From contig JAOADA010000001.1 of the NCBI GenBank assembly GCA_026417555.1, forward strand, positions 84,195 through 148,194: a DNA stretch of 64,000 nucleotides, given 5' to 3'. Position numbers and translations under genes: made by a program. Within the stretch, counting starts at the first letter, position 1. Every line of letters begins with the position of its first letter. The notes below the pieces were generated by a model. It did no database searches. It had not been told where the DNA came from and saw only the letters and a list, made by a program, of their open reading frames with translations. Of this stretch, positions 47,058 through 55,864 are shown one piece after another. Source of the stretch: Brevinematales bacterium (GTDB lineage Bacteria; Spirochaetota; Brevinematia; Brevinematales; Thermospiraceae).

Positions 47058-47778
47058 GCGGCCTATTCTTCAAGAGGTGGAAGAGAATATCTTTGTTGTG
47101 TATGGAGAGAAACCAAGCTCACATGTGTATATCATCAAGGGACAGTATAAAAATGTGCTTATTGATACAGGAACAAAGAAAAACTTTCATCGTATTGTGA
47201 TGGCACTTACTCAGATTGGACTGAAAGTCAGTGATATTCATATGGTGATTTGTACCCATGAACATTATGATCATGTGGGGGGGATGGGTTTTTTTTATGA
47301 AACAGCGGTAATCGCTGCTGATAGATTTGCAGCAACCAAATTGGAACTTCAGGATGAGTATGTGATTCACGCTATTGTGCATGGTGAGGAGGCTATCCAG
47401 TCTCGTGTGAATATCTGGCTTACGGATCAGAACATTTTTGACTTTGGGAACTACAAGCTTCGGGTGTTTTATACCCCTGGGCATACCTCAGGGTGTATCT
47501 GTTTGTATGAGGTGAATCACCGACTTCTTTTTTCGGGGGATACGGTGTTTGCAGATGGAGTGATCTCTAAAATCTCTCAATCGGGGAGTTATGGGGATTA
47601 TATTAACTCGCTGGAGCGCCTGAGTACCCTTCAGATTCGACGGATTTTTCCGGGTCATGGCAAAATCTGTGACTACCCTCAAGAGACTCTGAAACAGTCT
47701 ATTGCAAATGCCAGACTTCATCTTCAGGAATATAACGAATCTCTTCTCCAAAAAAGCCAGAAGGAGTGTGAACCATGA
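47050..47778 (+). CDS. MBL-fold metallo-hydrolase (glyoxalase II-like)
   Basis: The 242-residue protein has the metallo-beta-lactamase signature THEHYDH with H70, H72, D74 and H75. YTPGHTSGCICLY (third His), SGDTVFADG (bridging Asp) and FPGHG (last His) complete a two-metal site. It is most like hydroxyacylglutathione-hydrolase-type enzymes, but the substrate is not predictable. Its start is inside the DUF115 gene and its stop overlaps the next start (ATGA). Confidence 0.9.
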   Translation: MSERPILQEVEENIFVVYGEKPSSHVYIIKGQYKNVLIDTGTKKNFHRIVMALTQIGLKVSDIHMVICTHEHYDHVGGMGFFYETAVIAADRFAATKLELQDEYVIHAIVHGEEAIQSRVNIWLTDQNIFDFGNYKLRVFYTPGHTSGCICLYEVNHRLLFSGDTVFADGVISKISQSGSYGDYINSLERLSTLQIRRIFPGHGKICDYPQETLKQSIANARLHLQEYNESLLQKSQKECEP

Positions 47779-48419
47779 AGAAAAATGGTTTGGTTGTTGT
47801 TGTCCTTCTTGTGTTGGGGTGTAGTAAGGGATGGGACCCCGGAGTCTTGTACAATGAAGGGGTGGCTTTGTGGAACCAAGGGAAGAGAGGGTATGCCCTC
47901 TGGTATGCCAAGAAAGCGTACCTTGTCGATCCTGGACAAGAGGCTATTCGTCACACCTATGAACGTATGCGATTAGAGTTTGCTGACAAACCACCCATGA
48001 ATCCCGTGGCGCTGGGAGTCAGAGGGGTAAATAGGCTGTCCTGGTTTGCTCTGGGATGTTTGGCGTTCGCGGGGGGAGTGGTTATATTGCGTCACGTTGA
48101 GGCTTCGTGGGTATGGATACGGAGGGTCCAAACGTGGCCTTTTCTTCGGCAGGTTATGATTATTCTCTATCTTGTGGGAGGGGCTCTTTTTCTGATGCAA
48201 GCCTTGGTGGCTGTCAGGATATTTTTCCCCGAGCCGGCAGTCGTGGTGGAGGAGGGGAAACTTTTGGATAGACCAGAAAATGAGGGATTGGTTCTCGAAA
48301 GTGTCGCTACAGGCACAGAAGGCTGGATATCGAGGCGGCATGGGGCCTATGTACTTTTTCGTTCAGAAGAGGGAAAAGAGGGATGGATCACTACGAATAA
48401 GTGTTGGGGGATATGGTGA
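47775..48419 (+). CDS. BatE-like lipoprotein with TPR and SH3-like regions
   Basis: The 214-residue protein has a lipobox VLGC (Cys at 16) and a TPR-like helix pair (about 25-62: LYNEGVALWNQGKRGYALWYAKKAYLVDP). Two membrane segments follow (about 90-107 and 124-148), then a C-terminal SH3b-like region (about 155-214: VVEEGKLLDRP, EGWISRRHGAYVLF). This order (TPR, membrane, SH3) resembles BatE of Bat operons, whose VWA partner is at 28947-30005. A lipobox followed by two membrane spans is unusual, so the cysteine may not be lipidated. Confidence 0.62.
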   Translation: MKKNGLVVVVLLVLGCSKGWDPGVLYNEGVALWNQGKRGYALWYAKKAYLVDPGQEAIRHTYERMRLEFADKPPMNPVALGVRGVNRLSWFALGCLAFAGGVVILRHVEASWVWIRRVQTWPFLRQVMIILYLVGGALFLMQALVAVRIFFPEPAVVVEEGKLLDRPENEGLVLESVATGTEGWISRRHGAYVLFRSEEGKEGWITTNKCWGIW

Positions 48420-49786
48420 TGATGTGGTGGCAGGATATGGTATCTCTGTGGGTACTTTTTTTAGTAGCGGGACTTTTGGCAGCGATTGTGGGATGGTCAC
48501 TGTGGATGATGTTTCTTTCTCAAACCATAGAGCGAACTATCCAGCGTCTCTACAAGAAAAAAGAGTATCAAGAATGTATCCGTCGTATCACTGACCGACT
48601 TGAGAAGCAAGAAAACCTTCCTCAAAAAGAGAGACTTTTTCTTTTGTACTACCTTGCTCGTGCCTATGAGGCGTTGGATCAACTTGTGAGTGCTATCCAG
48701 TTTTATCAAGAGGCAAGCCGTGTGGCAGGCATTCGTCATCCTTTGTACGTGGATCTTCTTTTGGCTCTGGTCAGTCTTTATCAGCGCCAGGGGAACTACC
48801 GGGAGGCTTTGGCCTATAGCATGATGGTTCTTCAGCAAAAACCAGATCATCCCCTCGCTCTTCTCAAGGCTGCTGAGTGTCAGTATGCACTTCATCATCC
48901 TAGAAAAGCCAAAGAGTTTCTTGAGAATCTTTTAACCAAACGGCCAGGGATTCTTGAGGCACGTTTTCTTTATGGAAAGATACTCTACGAAAGTGGGAAT
49001 TCTTCCTTGGCTCTTAAACAATGGGAATTACTTCTCAACCATCATTTTGAAAATGGTTTGGTATGGTTTTATTATGCCCGCTGTTTGGAACAGAGCAAAA
49101 AATACTTTGAGGCCTTGAGAGCGTATGAATGTTTCTTGAAAAACGCTTCTTCTGGGCATCCAGAAGAGAAATGGAAGACCTGGATAGCTGTCATCCAGAT
49201 ATGGATCAAACTCAAGGATTACCATAAGGGTATCCAATATGTCTCAGACTATCTCTCACAACCTTCCCCTGAAGAGGTCAAGAAAGAACTCTTGTATCTC
49301 TATGCCAATCTTCTTTGGAATACAGGGGAAGAGTATCAATCCCTAAAGAATATTGAACGTCTTTATATGATGGACTCTACGTTCAAGGATGTCAAGACCA
49401 CGTATGAACTCTACAAAAAACTCCTTCCTCATAGTTATTTGGGACACTATTTTACTTCTCGCCAAGAGGTGTTTCTTGCTCTTTGCAAAAAAATTTTGGG
49501 AAGAACGGCCTTTCAGCAGTTATTAGTGAATGGGGATCTGGCTATCTATGGCAAGGGAAGTTTTTATGTGGTTTTCTGGAGACATATTGAAGCCATCTCG
49601 CATAGTAAACTGACGGATATTTCGGTACTTCTCTCAAGCTTTGAGGTTCTTCCTTCGAGTGTGGAAATGTATACTCTCATGGGAATCCGAGAGGATGCTG
49701 TACTTCATGAACTTCTTAAGAAAAGTCATGTGGTTGAAGGGCAGGAGTTTATACAAACCGTTCGGAGTGTAATACAGGAGACGTAA
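48413..49786 (+). CDS. membrane-anchored TPR-repeat protein
   Basis: The 457-residue protein has one N-terminal membrane segment (about residues 10-33), then at least six tetratricopeptide-like repeats (about 40-330). Examples are RLFLLYYLARAYEALDQLVSAIQFY, LALVSLYQRQGNYREAL and LYGKILYESGNSSLAL. A non-repetitive C-terminal domain of about 120 residues follows. The architecture recalls LapB/YciM scaffolds of the inner membrane, though I see no terminal rubredoxin-type cysteines. The ATG at 48413 follows GGGGGAT; ATGs at 48419 and 48422 are alternatives. Confidence 0.75.
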   Translation: MVMMWWQDMVSLWVLFLVAGLLAAIVGWSLWMMFLSQTIERTIQRLYKKKEYQECIRRITDRLEKQENLPQKERLFLLYYLARAYEALDQLVSAIQFYQEASRVAGIRHPLYVDLLLALVSLYQRQGNYREALAYSMMVLQQKPDHPLALLKAAECQYALHHPRKAKEFLENLLTKRPGILEARFLYGKILYESGNSSLALKQWELLLNHHFENGLVWFYYARCLEQSKKYFEALRAYECFLKNASSGHPEEKWKTWIAVIQIWIKLKDYHKGIQYVSDYLSQPSPEEVKKELLYLYANLLWNTGEEYQSLKNIERLYMMDSTFKDVKTTYELYKKLLPHSYLGHYFTSRQEVFLALCKKILGRTAFQQLLVNGDLAIYGKGSFYVVFWRHIEAISHSKLTDISVLLSSFEVLPSSVEMYTLMGIREDAVLHELLKKSHVVEGQEFIQTVRSVIQET

Positions 49787-49790
49787 TTTT

Positions 49791-49819
49791 TTGACAGAAA
49801 AACCAAAAACGGTTATACT
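49791..49819 (+). promoter_or_regulatory. consensus promoter for the 49839-50355 gene pair
   Basis: TTGACA (49791-49796) and TATACT (49814-49819) are 17 bp apart. The predicted start lies only about 13 nt before the start codon, so the leader is very short and holds little beyond the GAAGGAG site. Confidence 0.82.
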
Positions 49820-49838
49820 TTAAAGAAGGAGAGCACGT

Positions 49839-50063
49839 ATGAAATATCTGACTGCAGGAGTAATTTTTCTTGTGGTAGGGGGAATGATAGGGGGGTATGC
49901 CTTTTTTCTTCTGTGGGCTTTGGGGACAGCGGGTGTATCGTTGTGGGTGGTGATTTTCATCTCATTTGTATTTTTTGCGGTTCTTATGGGGCTTGTGGTG
50001 GCATTTTTTGCACGGATAAAAGAAATTGGCAAGGAGGATACTCATGATTATCGCAACTACTGA
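49839..50063 (+). CDS. small two-span membrane protein
   Basis: The 74-residue product has two hydrophobic helices (about 4-29 and 33-59) joined by a short Gly-containing turn, and a charged tail. A GAAGGAGAG site precedes the ATG. The end overlaps the following YbjQ-like gene by 20 nt, so the pair is coupled. No family was recognised. The coupling suggests that it recruits or works with the YbjQ-like oligomer. Confidence 0.65.
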   Translation: MKYLTAGVIFLVVGGMIGGYAFFLLWALGTAGVSLWVVIFISFVFFAVLMGLVVAFFARIKEIGKEDTHDYRNY

Positions 50064-50355
50064 CACCATTGAAGGAAAAAAACTTCAGACTCTTGGGCTG
50101 GTGAGGGGTTCTGTGGTGTACTCAAAGCATCTGGGCAAGGATATTGTAGCCGCTTTTAAAATGCTTCTGGGGGGTGAGGTGTTTGCCTATACAGAGATGC
50201 TCAATGAGGCGAGGGCTATTGCTACCAAGCGCATGGTTGAGGATGCTGAAAAATTGGGGGCAGATGCCATTGTAGGTATGCGGTATGCTTCAGCTGCTGT
50301 CATGCAAGGAGCTGCCGAGATTGTGGCGTATGGAACGGCAGTCAAGTTTATGTAA
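50044..50355 (+). CDS. YbjQ/UPF0145 family protein
   Basis: The 103-residue protein fits the YbjQ (heavy-metal-binding-domain-like) family: IATTDTIEGKKLQTLGLVRGSVVYSK, a central ARAIATKRMVEDAEKLGADAIVGMRY helix-strand and a closing EIVAYGTAVKF. Members form ring-like pentamers, and their role is not settled. AAGGAGG stands before the ATG at 50044, inside the 3' end of the small membrane-protein gene. Confidence 0.9.
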   Translation: MIIATTDTIEGKKLQTLGLVRGSVVYSKHLGKDIVAAFKMLLGGEVFAYTEMLNEARAIATKRMVEDAEKLGADAIVGMRYASAAVMQGAAEIVAYGTAVKFM

Positions 50356-50419
50356 CACTATTTCATTTTTGGATGGTAATGTTCGTAATACTTATGAAGG
50401 AGTCAAATGAGGAGGAAAA

Positions 50420-50881
50420 ATGAAGCAAGTGTGGTGGTGTGTATTAGGAGTGGCGGTTTCTTTGTGGGCAAAACCTTTTCAGTGGGAAAAAAATGGAGAG
50501 TATATCCTTGGCTTTTATGATATGGGGGTTTCGACATCGGCAGTGGTGTATGATCTTTCCTACCTTCCCTGGCAGGTTATAACCCTACGGTGGAATCCCT
50601 TTGCCAAGGTTTTTACCTTTGAGACAGGGGTGAGGTATTTTCCTCTGAGCCAGTTTGGTACCTCGTGGTGGATATTTTCCGAGAAGGGAGTGAGTCCTTA
50701 TATTTTTGCAGGGTGCAAGGTTCCTCATACGTTTCAGGCCATGGGAATACCAGTAGGGGTAGGGGTGATGCATCACTGGACGAACATTTCTTTGCATGGG
50801 CGTGTGTATGGGGATTTTGGAATTGTTCCCGTCTTCGTTCCTGGGTGGTCTTTTGAATTGGCGATCGGATGGAAGTGGTAG
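50420..50881 (+). CDS. exported small beta-rich (outer-membrane-like) protein
   Basis: The 153-residue product has a signal peptide (about 1-17). About eight alternating hydrophobic/aromatic strands follow (examples FTFETGVRYF, GVSPYIFAGCK and SLHGRVYGDFG), ending in WKW, which suits a small eight-stranded outer-membrane barrel. GAGGAGG precedes the ATG. It lies 19 nt before the TPR lipoprotein gene. I do not recognise a named family. Confidence 0.65.
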   Translation: MKQVWWCVLGVAVSLWAKPFQWEKNGEYILGFYDMGVSTSAVVYDLSYLPWQVITLRWNPFAKVFTFETGVRYFPLSQFGTSWWIFSEKGVSPYIFAGCKVPHTFQAMGIPVGVGVMHHWTNISLHGRVYGDFGIVPVFVPGWSFELAIGWKW

Positions 50882-50900
50882 AAGGAAAAGGAGGAGGACA

Positions 50901-52067
50901 ATGAAGTGGATCAAAAAAACCATCCTTATCGGATGGGTAGTGAGTGTCTTCGGATGTAACGTTTTTGAATGGCTCACACCACCCATGAGTGGGGTAAGTG
51001 CTGAGGAGCTGGTGTATCGAGGACAGCAATATTTCGATAAACAACAATACGAGAATGCGGCGATGTCTTTTGAACAGGCTATAAAAATCAATCCTCGTTC
51101 AAGTGAGGCGAGGTTAGGGTATGCCAAATCTTTACTTTGGAAGGTATTGTTACCTGTAGCGAATATTGTGGCAGAGGAAGCCCATAATCAGGGAAACGAC
51201 ATCTCTTTGGGACTTTTGGTTTCCCTGAACAAAAAAGAGTTTCAAGATGCTTTGTTTGGAGGCGAAGTGCCGTTGTACAAGAAGATTATTGAAACACTTG
51301 AAGGACCATATGGCATTGTAGGCAATCAGGGAGACGGCGTTATCAAGGATGATAATCTCGAGGTCAATGTGGTTCTTCTTGTGGCGTATTTTACCCTTAC
51401 CTCTTTGAATCTGCTTGATTCTAATGGGGATAAACAATTCCTCAAGACTCCTGATTATCTTGTTCTTCAGGATGGCAACATAGTCTTTTCTTTGAATATT
51501 GACCGCGTGTTAAGTAATGTGACAGCAAGTACTGAGATAACCACAAGCTATACGGGAGATAGTCTCACCAATACCCTGAAAGGGTCTCATGATGCTCTTG
51601 AGGAGCTTCTTGGGTTGTTACGTTTTCTCTATTTGAATATAAGCTATGTGGACGGGATGATAGGGTGCGTTGTTCGTCCCTCTACCTTTTTGCGGAGAGA
51701 ACCAGCGTCTTCTTCTTCGTATGCGAATAGGTATGATGAGATTCGGGATGCTCTCACCAATCCCTCTGCGTTTACGGAGTATACCAATTCTTTTCGTTTT
51801 TTGTATGTTCTTCGCTATGCTCCTACGAATGTGGGAAGGGTATGTAACGATCTTCATAGGGTGCTTGTGGGAAGTGATGCCTATAGTCAATTGGGGGATT
51901 TTCGTCCTTCGGCATGGTCTTCTCATAATGGAGGATTGAAAGCATATGGAGAGGCTCTGGCTGGAGTGACACTCAATGATGACAATGTGAGAAATGTGGT
52001 TACTAATATTACTAACAAGTATACCCCTCAGGAGATTTCTAACCTGATTCGGGGTTTGAACCTGTAG
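50901..52067 (+). CDS. TPR-containing lipoprotein
   Basis: The 388-residue protein has a lipobox VFGC (Cys at 19) and one clear TPR (about 35-75: AEELVYRGQQYFDKQQYENAAMSFEQAIKINP). A long helical and Asn/Ser-rich region of unknown fold follows. The ATG at 50901 has an AGGAGGAGG site; the longer open frame starting at 50796 lies inside the previous gene. With the preceding exported protein and the following outer-membrane protein it forms an apparent three-gene envelope module. Confidence 0.72.
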   Translation: MKWIKKTILIGWVVSVFGCNVFEWLTPPMSGVSAEELVYRGQQYFDKQQYENAAMSFEQAIKINPRSSEARLGYAKSLLWKVLLPVANIVAEEAHNQGNDISLGLLVSLNKKEFQDALFGGEVPLYKKIIETLEGPYGIVGNQGDGVIKDDNLEVNVVLLVAYFTLTSLNLLDSNGDKQFLKTPDYLVLQDGNIVFSLNIDRVLSNVTASTEITTSYTGDSLTNTLKGSHDALEELLGLLRFLYLNISYVDGMIGCVVRPSTFLRREPASSSSYANRYDEIRDALTNPSAFTEYTNSFRFLYVLRYAPTNVGRVCNDLHRVLVGSDAYSQLGDFRPSAWSSHNGGLKAYGEALAGVTLNDDNVRNVVTNITNKYTPQEISNLIRGLNL

Positions 52068-52077
52068 GAGGATAGGA

Positions 52078-53613
52078 ATGAGATACGTTTGGATAGGAAT
52101 ACTTCTTTGGGTAGTGGGTGGGAGTGCGTTTGCAGAAGGGATACCCTCTTCTTCCACATCTTTTAAGGGCAATGTCACCCTTTTTGACTATAGCTCTCCC
52201 TGGGCAGGACTGAATAACCCGGCTCTCATGGGGGAGTATGGGGGATATCCTCAGCCCTGGGTATTTCGTACAGCAAGCACCAATTCTCCTGAGTGGGGGT
52301 TGGGGCGTCTGTATCTTTTTTCTACTTCCTTTGGTATTGGGGTGAATACTTCTTTTTATCAATTGATGGAGGCGTATCTTTATTATATAGCCTATTCGAC
52401 TGATGAAAGTTTCACCATTCCTTTGAAAAGAATCCTGGATGGCATTGTTCCCTGGACAGGAGGGGCTTTTTCAACAGAGATGCTTGCTCATCCTACGAAT
52501 GATTTTGAGTACATAAAAAGAGCTCTCAACCTTGTGCTTTCAAACACGACGCCAGGTTTTTATAGTAGAATGAGTATGAGCCTTTTCTCGTTTTTTCTGC
52601 CGGTTGGCAAGAAAACGTGGTTAGGGGTGCAGCCGATATTTGATCTTGAATCTTATGGGAGTTTGACCTCTTCGAAGAGTACCTTCTTCTTCTTTAAGGA
52701 TCCTGAGGTATCTCTGTGGCTAAAGGGAGGAGTGGTTTCCTCATTTGGTATAGGAAGGCATACCTTGCCTGTGGTAGGGGAGGTACTTCTCGGGGCAAGT
52801 GTGGGGGTCTATCCCTTTATGAGTCGTATTCGATTTGAGAGTTTTGATGAAATAGTCTCGTATATGAATACTATAGAGACGAATAGGGAGGCTATTTTTC
52901 AGTCTGAAAATATTCGTCAAGGATGTGGTGCGGGGGTAGATCTTGGAGCACTCAAAAGGCTTGGAGATACGTGGCAAATAGCGGTGAAAGTGGAGAATCT
53001 TCTGTCTCCTATCCTCTGGAGGTACACACTTTCCAATAGCCAAGGGGAGCAGTATGCCTTTGATTGGATACTTCCCAACGTGGTGGCAGGGGTGCGTTAT
53101 ACGTATCCTGTGGAAAAACCGTTAAAATTTCTTCTCAATGATCCATCTCTCTATTGTGAGGTAGAGGATCTTTTGTATACCAAACCCTTGGCGCTTCTCT
53201 CCAAGGTGAGAATCGGAGCAGACATAAAACTCTTCCTGGATATGGTACAGGTTGGTGTGGGTCTTAATCAGGGGTATCCTACAGCGGGAGGAAAGGTAAA
53301 TCTTACTCTCTCCTGGATCCGAGATATTCCATGGATGCCTGGTGTGGTGAATGTACTTCTTTTCCCACTCACGATGGGAAACCTCACGGGGTATGTGACC
53401 TACTATGGAAAAGAATTAGGACACTATCCGGGGCACAAGGATGCTTTGGGGTATATTGTGGGGGTTGAGTATTATCTTGAGTTTGGAGCAAATGGTCCAA
53501 GCAGGAAAACTCCCAAGGTGCAGGCAGCAGCAGAAAAGCCAGCCAATGAGAACTCTTTAGTTGACCCTGTCTTCAAGGGGGAGGAAGAAGTCACTACCCA
53601 GATAAGAAGATAA
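52078..53613 (+). CDS. outer-membrane protein, barrel-like (unknown family)
   Basis: The 511-residue protein has a signal peptide ending near AFA (residues 17-19) and an N-terminal block FDYSSPWAGLNNPALMG. That block recalls the PorV/TraF-type outer-membrane group in which an NPA(L) motif follows the signal. The rest is rich in Gly/Tyr/Phe strands. A Lys/Glu/Ala-rich tail (about 470-511) is hydrophilic and may sit in the periplasm. It starts 10 nt after the TPR lipoprotein gene and is followed by a strong hairpin. Confidence 0.72.
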   Translation: MRYVWIGILLWVVGGSAFAEGIPSSSTSFKGNVTLFDYSSPWAGLNNPALMGEYGGYPQPWVFRTASTNSPEWGLGRLYLFSTSFGIGVNTSFYQLMEAYLYYIAYSTDESFTIPLKRILDGIVPWTGGAFSTEMLAHPTNDFEYIKRALNLVLSNTTPGFYSRMSMSLFSFFLPVGKKTWLGVQPIFDLESYGSLTSSKSTFFFFKDPEVSLWLKGGVVSSFGIGRHTLPVVGEVLLGASVGVYPFMSRIRFESFDEIVSYMNTIETNREAIFQSENIRQGCGAGVDLGALKRLGDTWQIAVKVENLLSPILWRYTLSNSQGEQYAFDWILPNVVAGVRYTYPVEKPLKFLLNDPSLYCEVEDLLYTKPLALLSKVRIGADIKLFLDMVQVGVGLNQGYPTAGGKVNLTLSWIRDIPWMPGVVNVLLFPLTMGNLTGYVTYYGKELGHYPGHKDALGYIVGVEYYLEFGANGPSRKTPKVQAAAEKPANENSLVDPVFKGEEEVTTQIRR

Positions 53614-53616
53614 GTG

Positions 53617-53648
53617 TAAGCCCTTTGCACAAAAGTGCAAAGGGCTTA
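53617..53648. terminator. long perfect hairpin between convergent genes (bidirectional terminator candidate)
   Basis: TAAGCCCTTTGCAC (53617-53630) and GTGCAAAGGGCTTA (53635-53648) form a perfect 14-bp stem around an AAAA loop. No T-tract follows on either strand, so it may stop RNA polymerase inefficiently or protect 3' ends. It lies 4 nt after the outer-membrane gene and 56 nt beyond the prmC stop. Confidence 0.8.
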
Positions 53649-53703
53649 TGTGAGAAAGACAGTGCGGAAGAAAAGTTTTGGGAGAGAAGGGGGAAACGAC
53701 ACT

Positions 53704-54534
53704 CTATAGTTTTTTCTCAGCGATGAGAACACGGGGATAGTGTTGGTAATCGTAACGAAGAGAACATTGCATACCCTTTTGAGAAAAGATAGCTTCCACG
53801 TCCCTCCATTTGTGATCTACCTCGACGAGTATCTTGCCTGTAGGTGAGAGGTGCTCAGTACTGTAATTGGCAATAGCCCGATAGAAACAAAGTCCGTCCG
53901 TTCCACCAAACAAGGCTTTCTTGGGTTCATAACGCAGGACAGAAGGTTCTATGAGATCCATCTCAAAGGGGGAAATATAGGGAGGATTGGAGACGATGAG
54001 GTCGTAGACACCATCGGGGGGATGAGTGAGAAAATCACACCAGTGAAAACGGATCTTTTTTTTAAGTCTTTGAGCATTGTGGTGAGCAAGACAAAGAGCC
54101 CATAAAGAAATATCACATGCTTCGATAACGGCATGGGGAAAAAGAAACCCGAGAGAGATGGCAAGTATGCCACTTCCGGTACCAATATCGAGGATGTGTG
54201 CAAAGTTGTGTTGAAGCTCTTCAATGGCGTACAAAAGATGTTCGGTATCAGGACGGGGGATGAGTACCCCAGGTCGAACAACAAAACGTCTTCCATAGAA
54301 GTCGGTATACCCTACAAGGTAAGCAAGGGGCACACCAGTACAGCGCTTCCTGACGTAACGAAAGAATCGTTTTTTCTGGGGAGTGGTGAGAGGGATTTCC
54401 CAGAGAAGTGGAAGGGCAGAAAGATCCTTTCCTATCACGTGGGCAAGAAGATATCGTGCTGAAAAATCAGCATCAGCAATGTTTTTTTCTTTGAGCAGCA
54501 GCCGGGCCTCTGTATAGGCATCTCGAAGGGTCAT
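53704..54534 (-). CDS. prmC: release factor glutamine methyltransferase PrmC
   Basis: PrmC methylates the Gln of the GGQ motif in release factors RF1 and RF2. The 276-residue protein has an N-terminal helical domain (about 1-80), the SAM-binding [12 protein letters not shown] (about 117) and the catalytic NPPY at 183-186. Its start overlaps the stop of prfA, the gene for its own substrate RF1 (ATGA junction). The prfA-prmC order is common in bacteria. Confidence 0.95.
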   Translation of the reverse strand: MTLRDAYTEARLLLKEKNIADADFSARYLLAHVIGKDLSALPLLWEIPLTTPQKKRFFRYVRKRCTGVPLAYLVGYTDFYGRRFVVRPGVLIPRPDTEHLLYAIEELQHNFAHILDIGTGSGILAISLGFLFPHAVIEACDISLWALCLAHHNAQRLKKKIRFHWCDFLTHPPDGVYDLIVSNPPYISPFEMDLIEPSVLRYEPKKALFGGTDGLCFYRAIANYSTEHLSPTGKILVEVDHKWRDVEAIFSQKGMQCSLRYDYQHYPRVLIAEKKL

Positions 54535-55595
54535 GAGATCTCAAGGCTTTTCAAGAGTTCTTCCTGTTCGCTGAGGATAAGTTGGTTGATAAGTTCATCG
54601 CACTCTCCATCCATGATCTGATCGAGTTTGTAGAGGGTGAGGTTGATGCGATGATCTGTAACCCGATTCTGAGGATAGTTGTAGGTACGGATTTTTTCTG
54701 ATCTGTCTCCTGTCCGTATGGCACTTCGACGAAGAGAGGTTTGTTCCTGAAGTTGCTTTTGGATCTCCAGGTCAAGGAGTTTCGATCTGAGCATACGCAT
54801 GGCTGCGGCACGGTTCTGGAGTTGGGAACGTTCTTCCTGACAGGCAACAACAATCCCTGTAGGGATGTGAGTGATACGGACAGCAGATTCTGTTTTGTTG
54901 ACATACTGTCCTCCGGCTCCTCCTGCACGAAAGGTGTCTATCCGAAGATCATCGGGATTTATCTGGATATCTACTTCGTCTGCTTCCGGCATAACGACCA
55001 CAGAGGCTGAGGAGGTGTGGAGTCTTCCACTCGCTTCTGTGGCAGGAACCCTTTGGACACGATGAACACCAGATTCAAACTTCAGATGGCCATAGACATC
55101 TTTTCCTTTCACAGAGAATATGATCTCCTTGTAACCCCCGAGTTCATTTTCGCTGTAGTCCATCACCTCAATTTTCCAACGCTTTTTTTCTGCATAGCGG
55201 CTATACATACGGAAAAGATCAGCAGCAAAAAGAGCTGCCTCGTCTCCTCCTGTTCCTGCCCTGATCTCCATGATGATGTTTTTTCCTTGGAGCTTGTCCT
55301 TCGGTAAAAGCAAAAGCAAGATCTCTTTTTCCAATTTTTCTTTTGTTTCTTCTAACAACGGGAGTTCTTCTTTGGCGAGTTGCTTGAGTTCCTCATCAGA
55401 AGAAGCAAGGATGGCTTTGTGTTCTGCGATCTCCTTTTCGATAGACTGGATACGGTGGTAAACCTCAACAAAAGGCTCAAGATCAGCACGCTCTTTTGCG
55501 ATTCGTATATATTCTTGAGAACCAGGAGAGAGAGTAGCAAGTTTTTCTGCCATCTCTTCGTATTTTCGCATGAGGTCAAAGGCTTTGGGGTGCAT
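54531..55595 (-). CDS. prfA: peptide chain release factor 1
   Basis: RF1 terminates translation at UAA and UAG. The 354-residue protein has the GGQ motif at residues 228-230 within [11 protein letters not shown]. The codon-recognition loop region precedes it (around [16 protein letters not shown]). The ATG at 55595 has a GGAAGGAG site; the longer frame up to 55748 passes through the promoter and is rejected. It is co-transcribed with prmC. Confidence 0.96.
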   Translation of the reverse strand: MHPKAFDLMRKYEEMAEKLATLSPGSQEYIRIAKERADLEPFVEVYHRIQSIEKEIAEHKAILASSDEELKQLAKEELPLLEETKEKLEKEILLLLLPKDKLQGKNIIMEIRAGTGGDEAALFAADLFRMYSRYAEKKRWKIEVMDYSENELGGYKEIIFSVKGKDVYGHLKFESGVHRVQRVPATEASGRLHTSSASVVVMPEADEVDIQINPDDLRIDTFRAGGAGGQYVNKTESAVRITHIPTGIVVACQEERSQLQNRAAAMRMLRSKLLDLEIQKQLQEQTSLRRSAIRTGDRSEKIRTYNYPQNRVTDHRINLTLYKLDQIMDGECDELINQLILSEQEELLKSLEIS

Positions 55596-55622
55596 AGTTA
55601 CTCCTTCCTTTTTGAGAGAAAT

Positions 55623-55651
55623 ATTATAACATAAAACTCGAGAAGAGGCAA
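55623..55651 (-). promoter_or_regulatory. minus-strand promoter for prfA-prmC
   Basis: TTGCCT (55651-55646) and a perfect TATAAT (55628-55623) are 17 bp apart on the minus strand, about 28 nt before the prfA start codon. Confidence 0.65.
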
Positions 55652-55864
55652 ATAGCAAAGAGAGTTTGTGCTCAGAGAAGGGATGATTGGTAACCATGGT
55701 ACCCTGACAGGGGAGTGAGGGAAGAAGAAAGGACTTTTTGGTAGCCATCTACTTTCTTTTTTTGAAAACAAGACAATATGTTGAAGGATACCTACCCCCA
55801 ATAGGTGAAACTATGGATTTTTTCTCTGTTTTTTTGGTTAAGAAAAAAGAAAGATGGAAGAATA

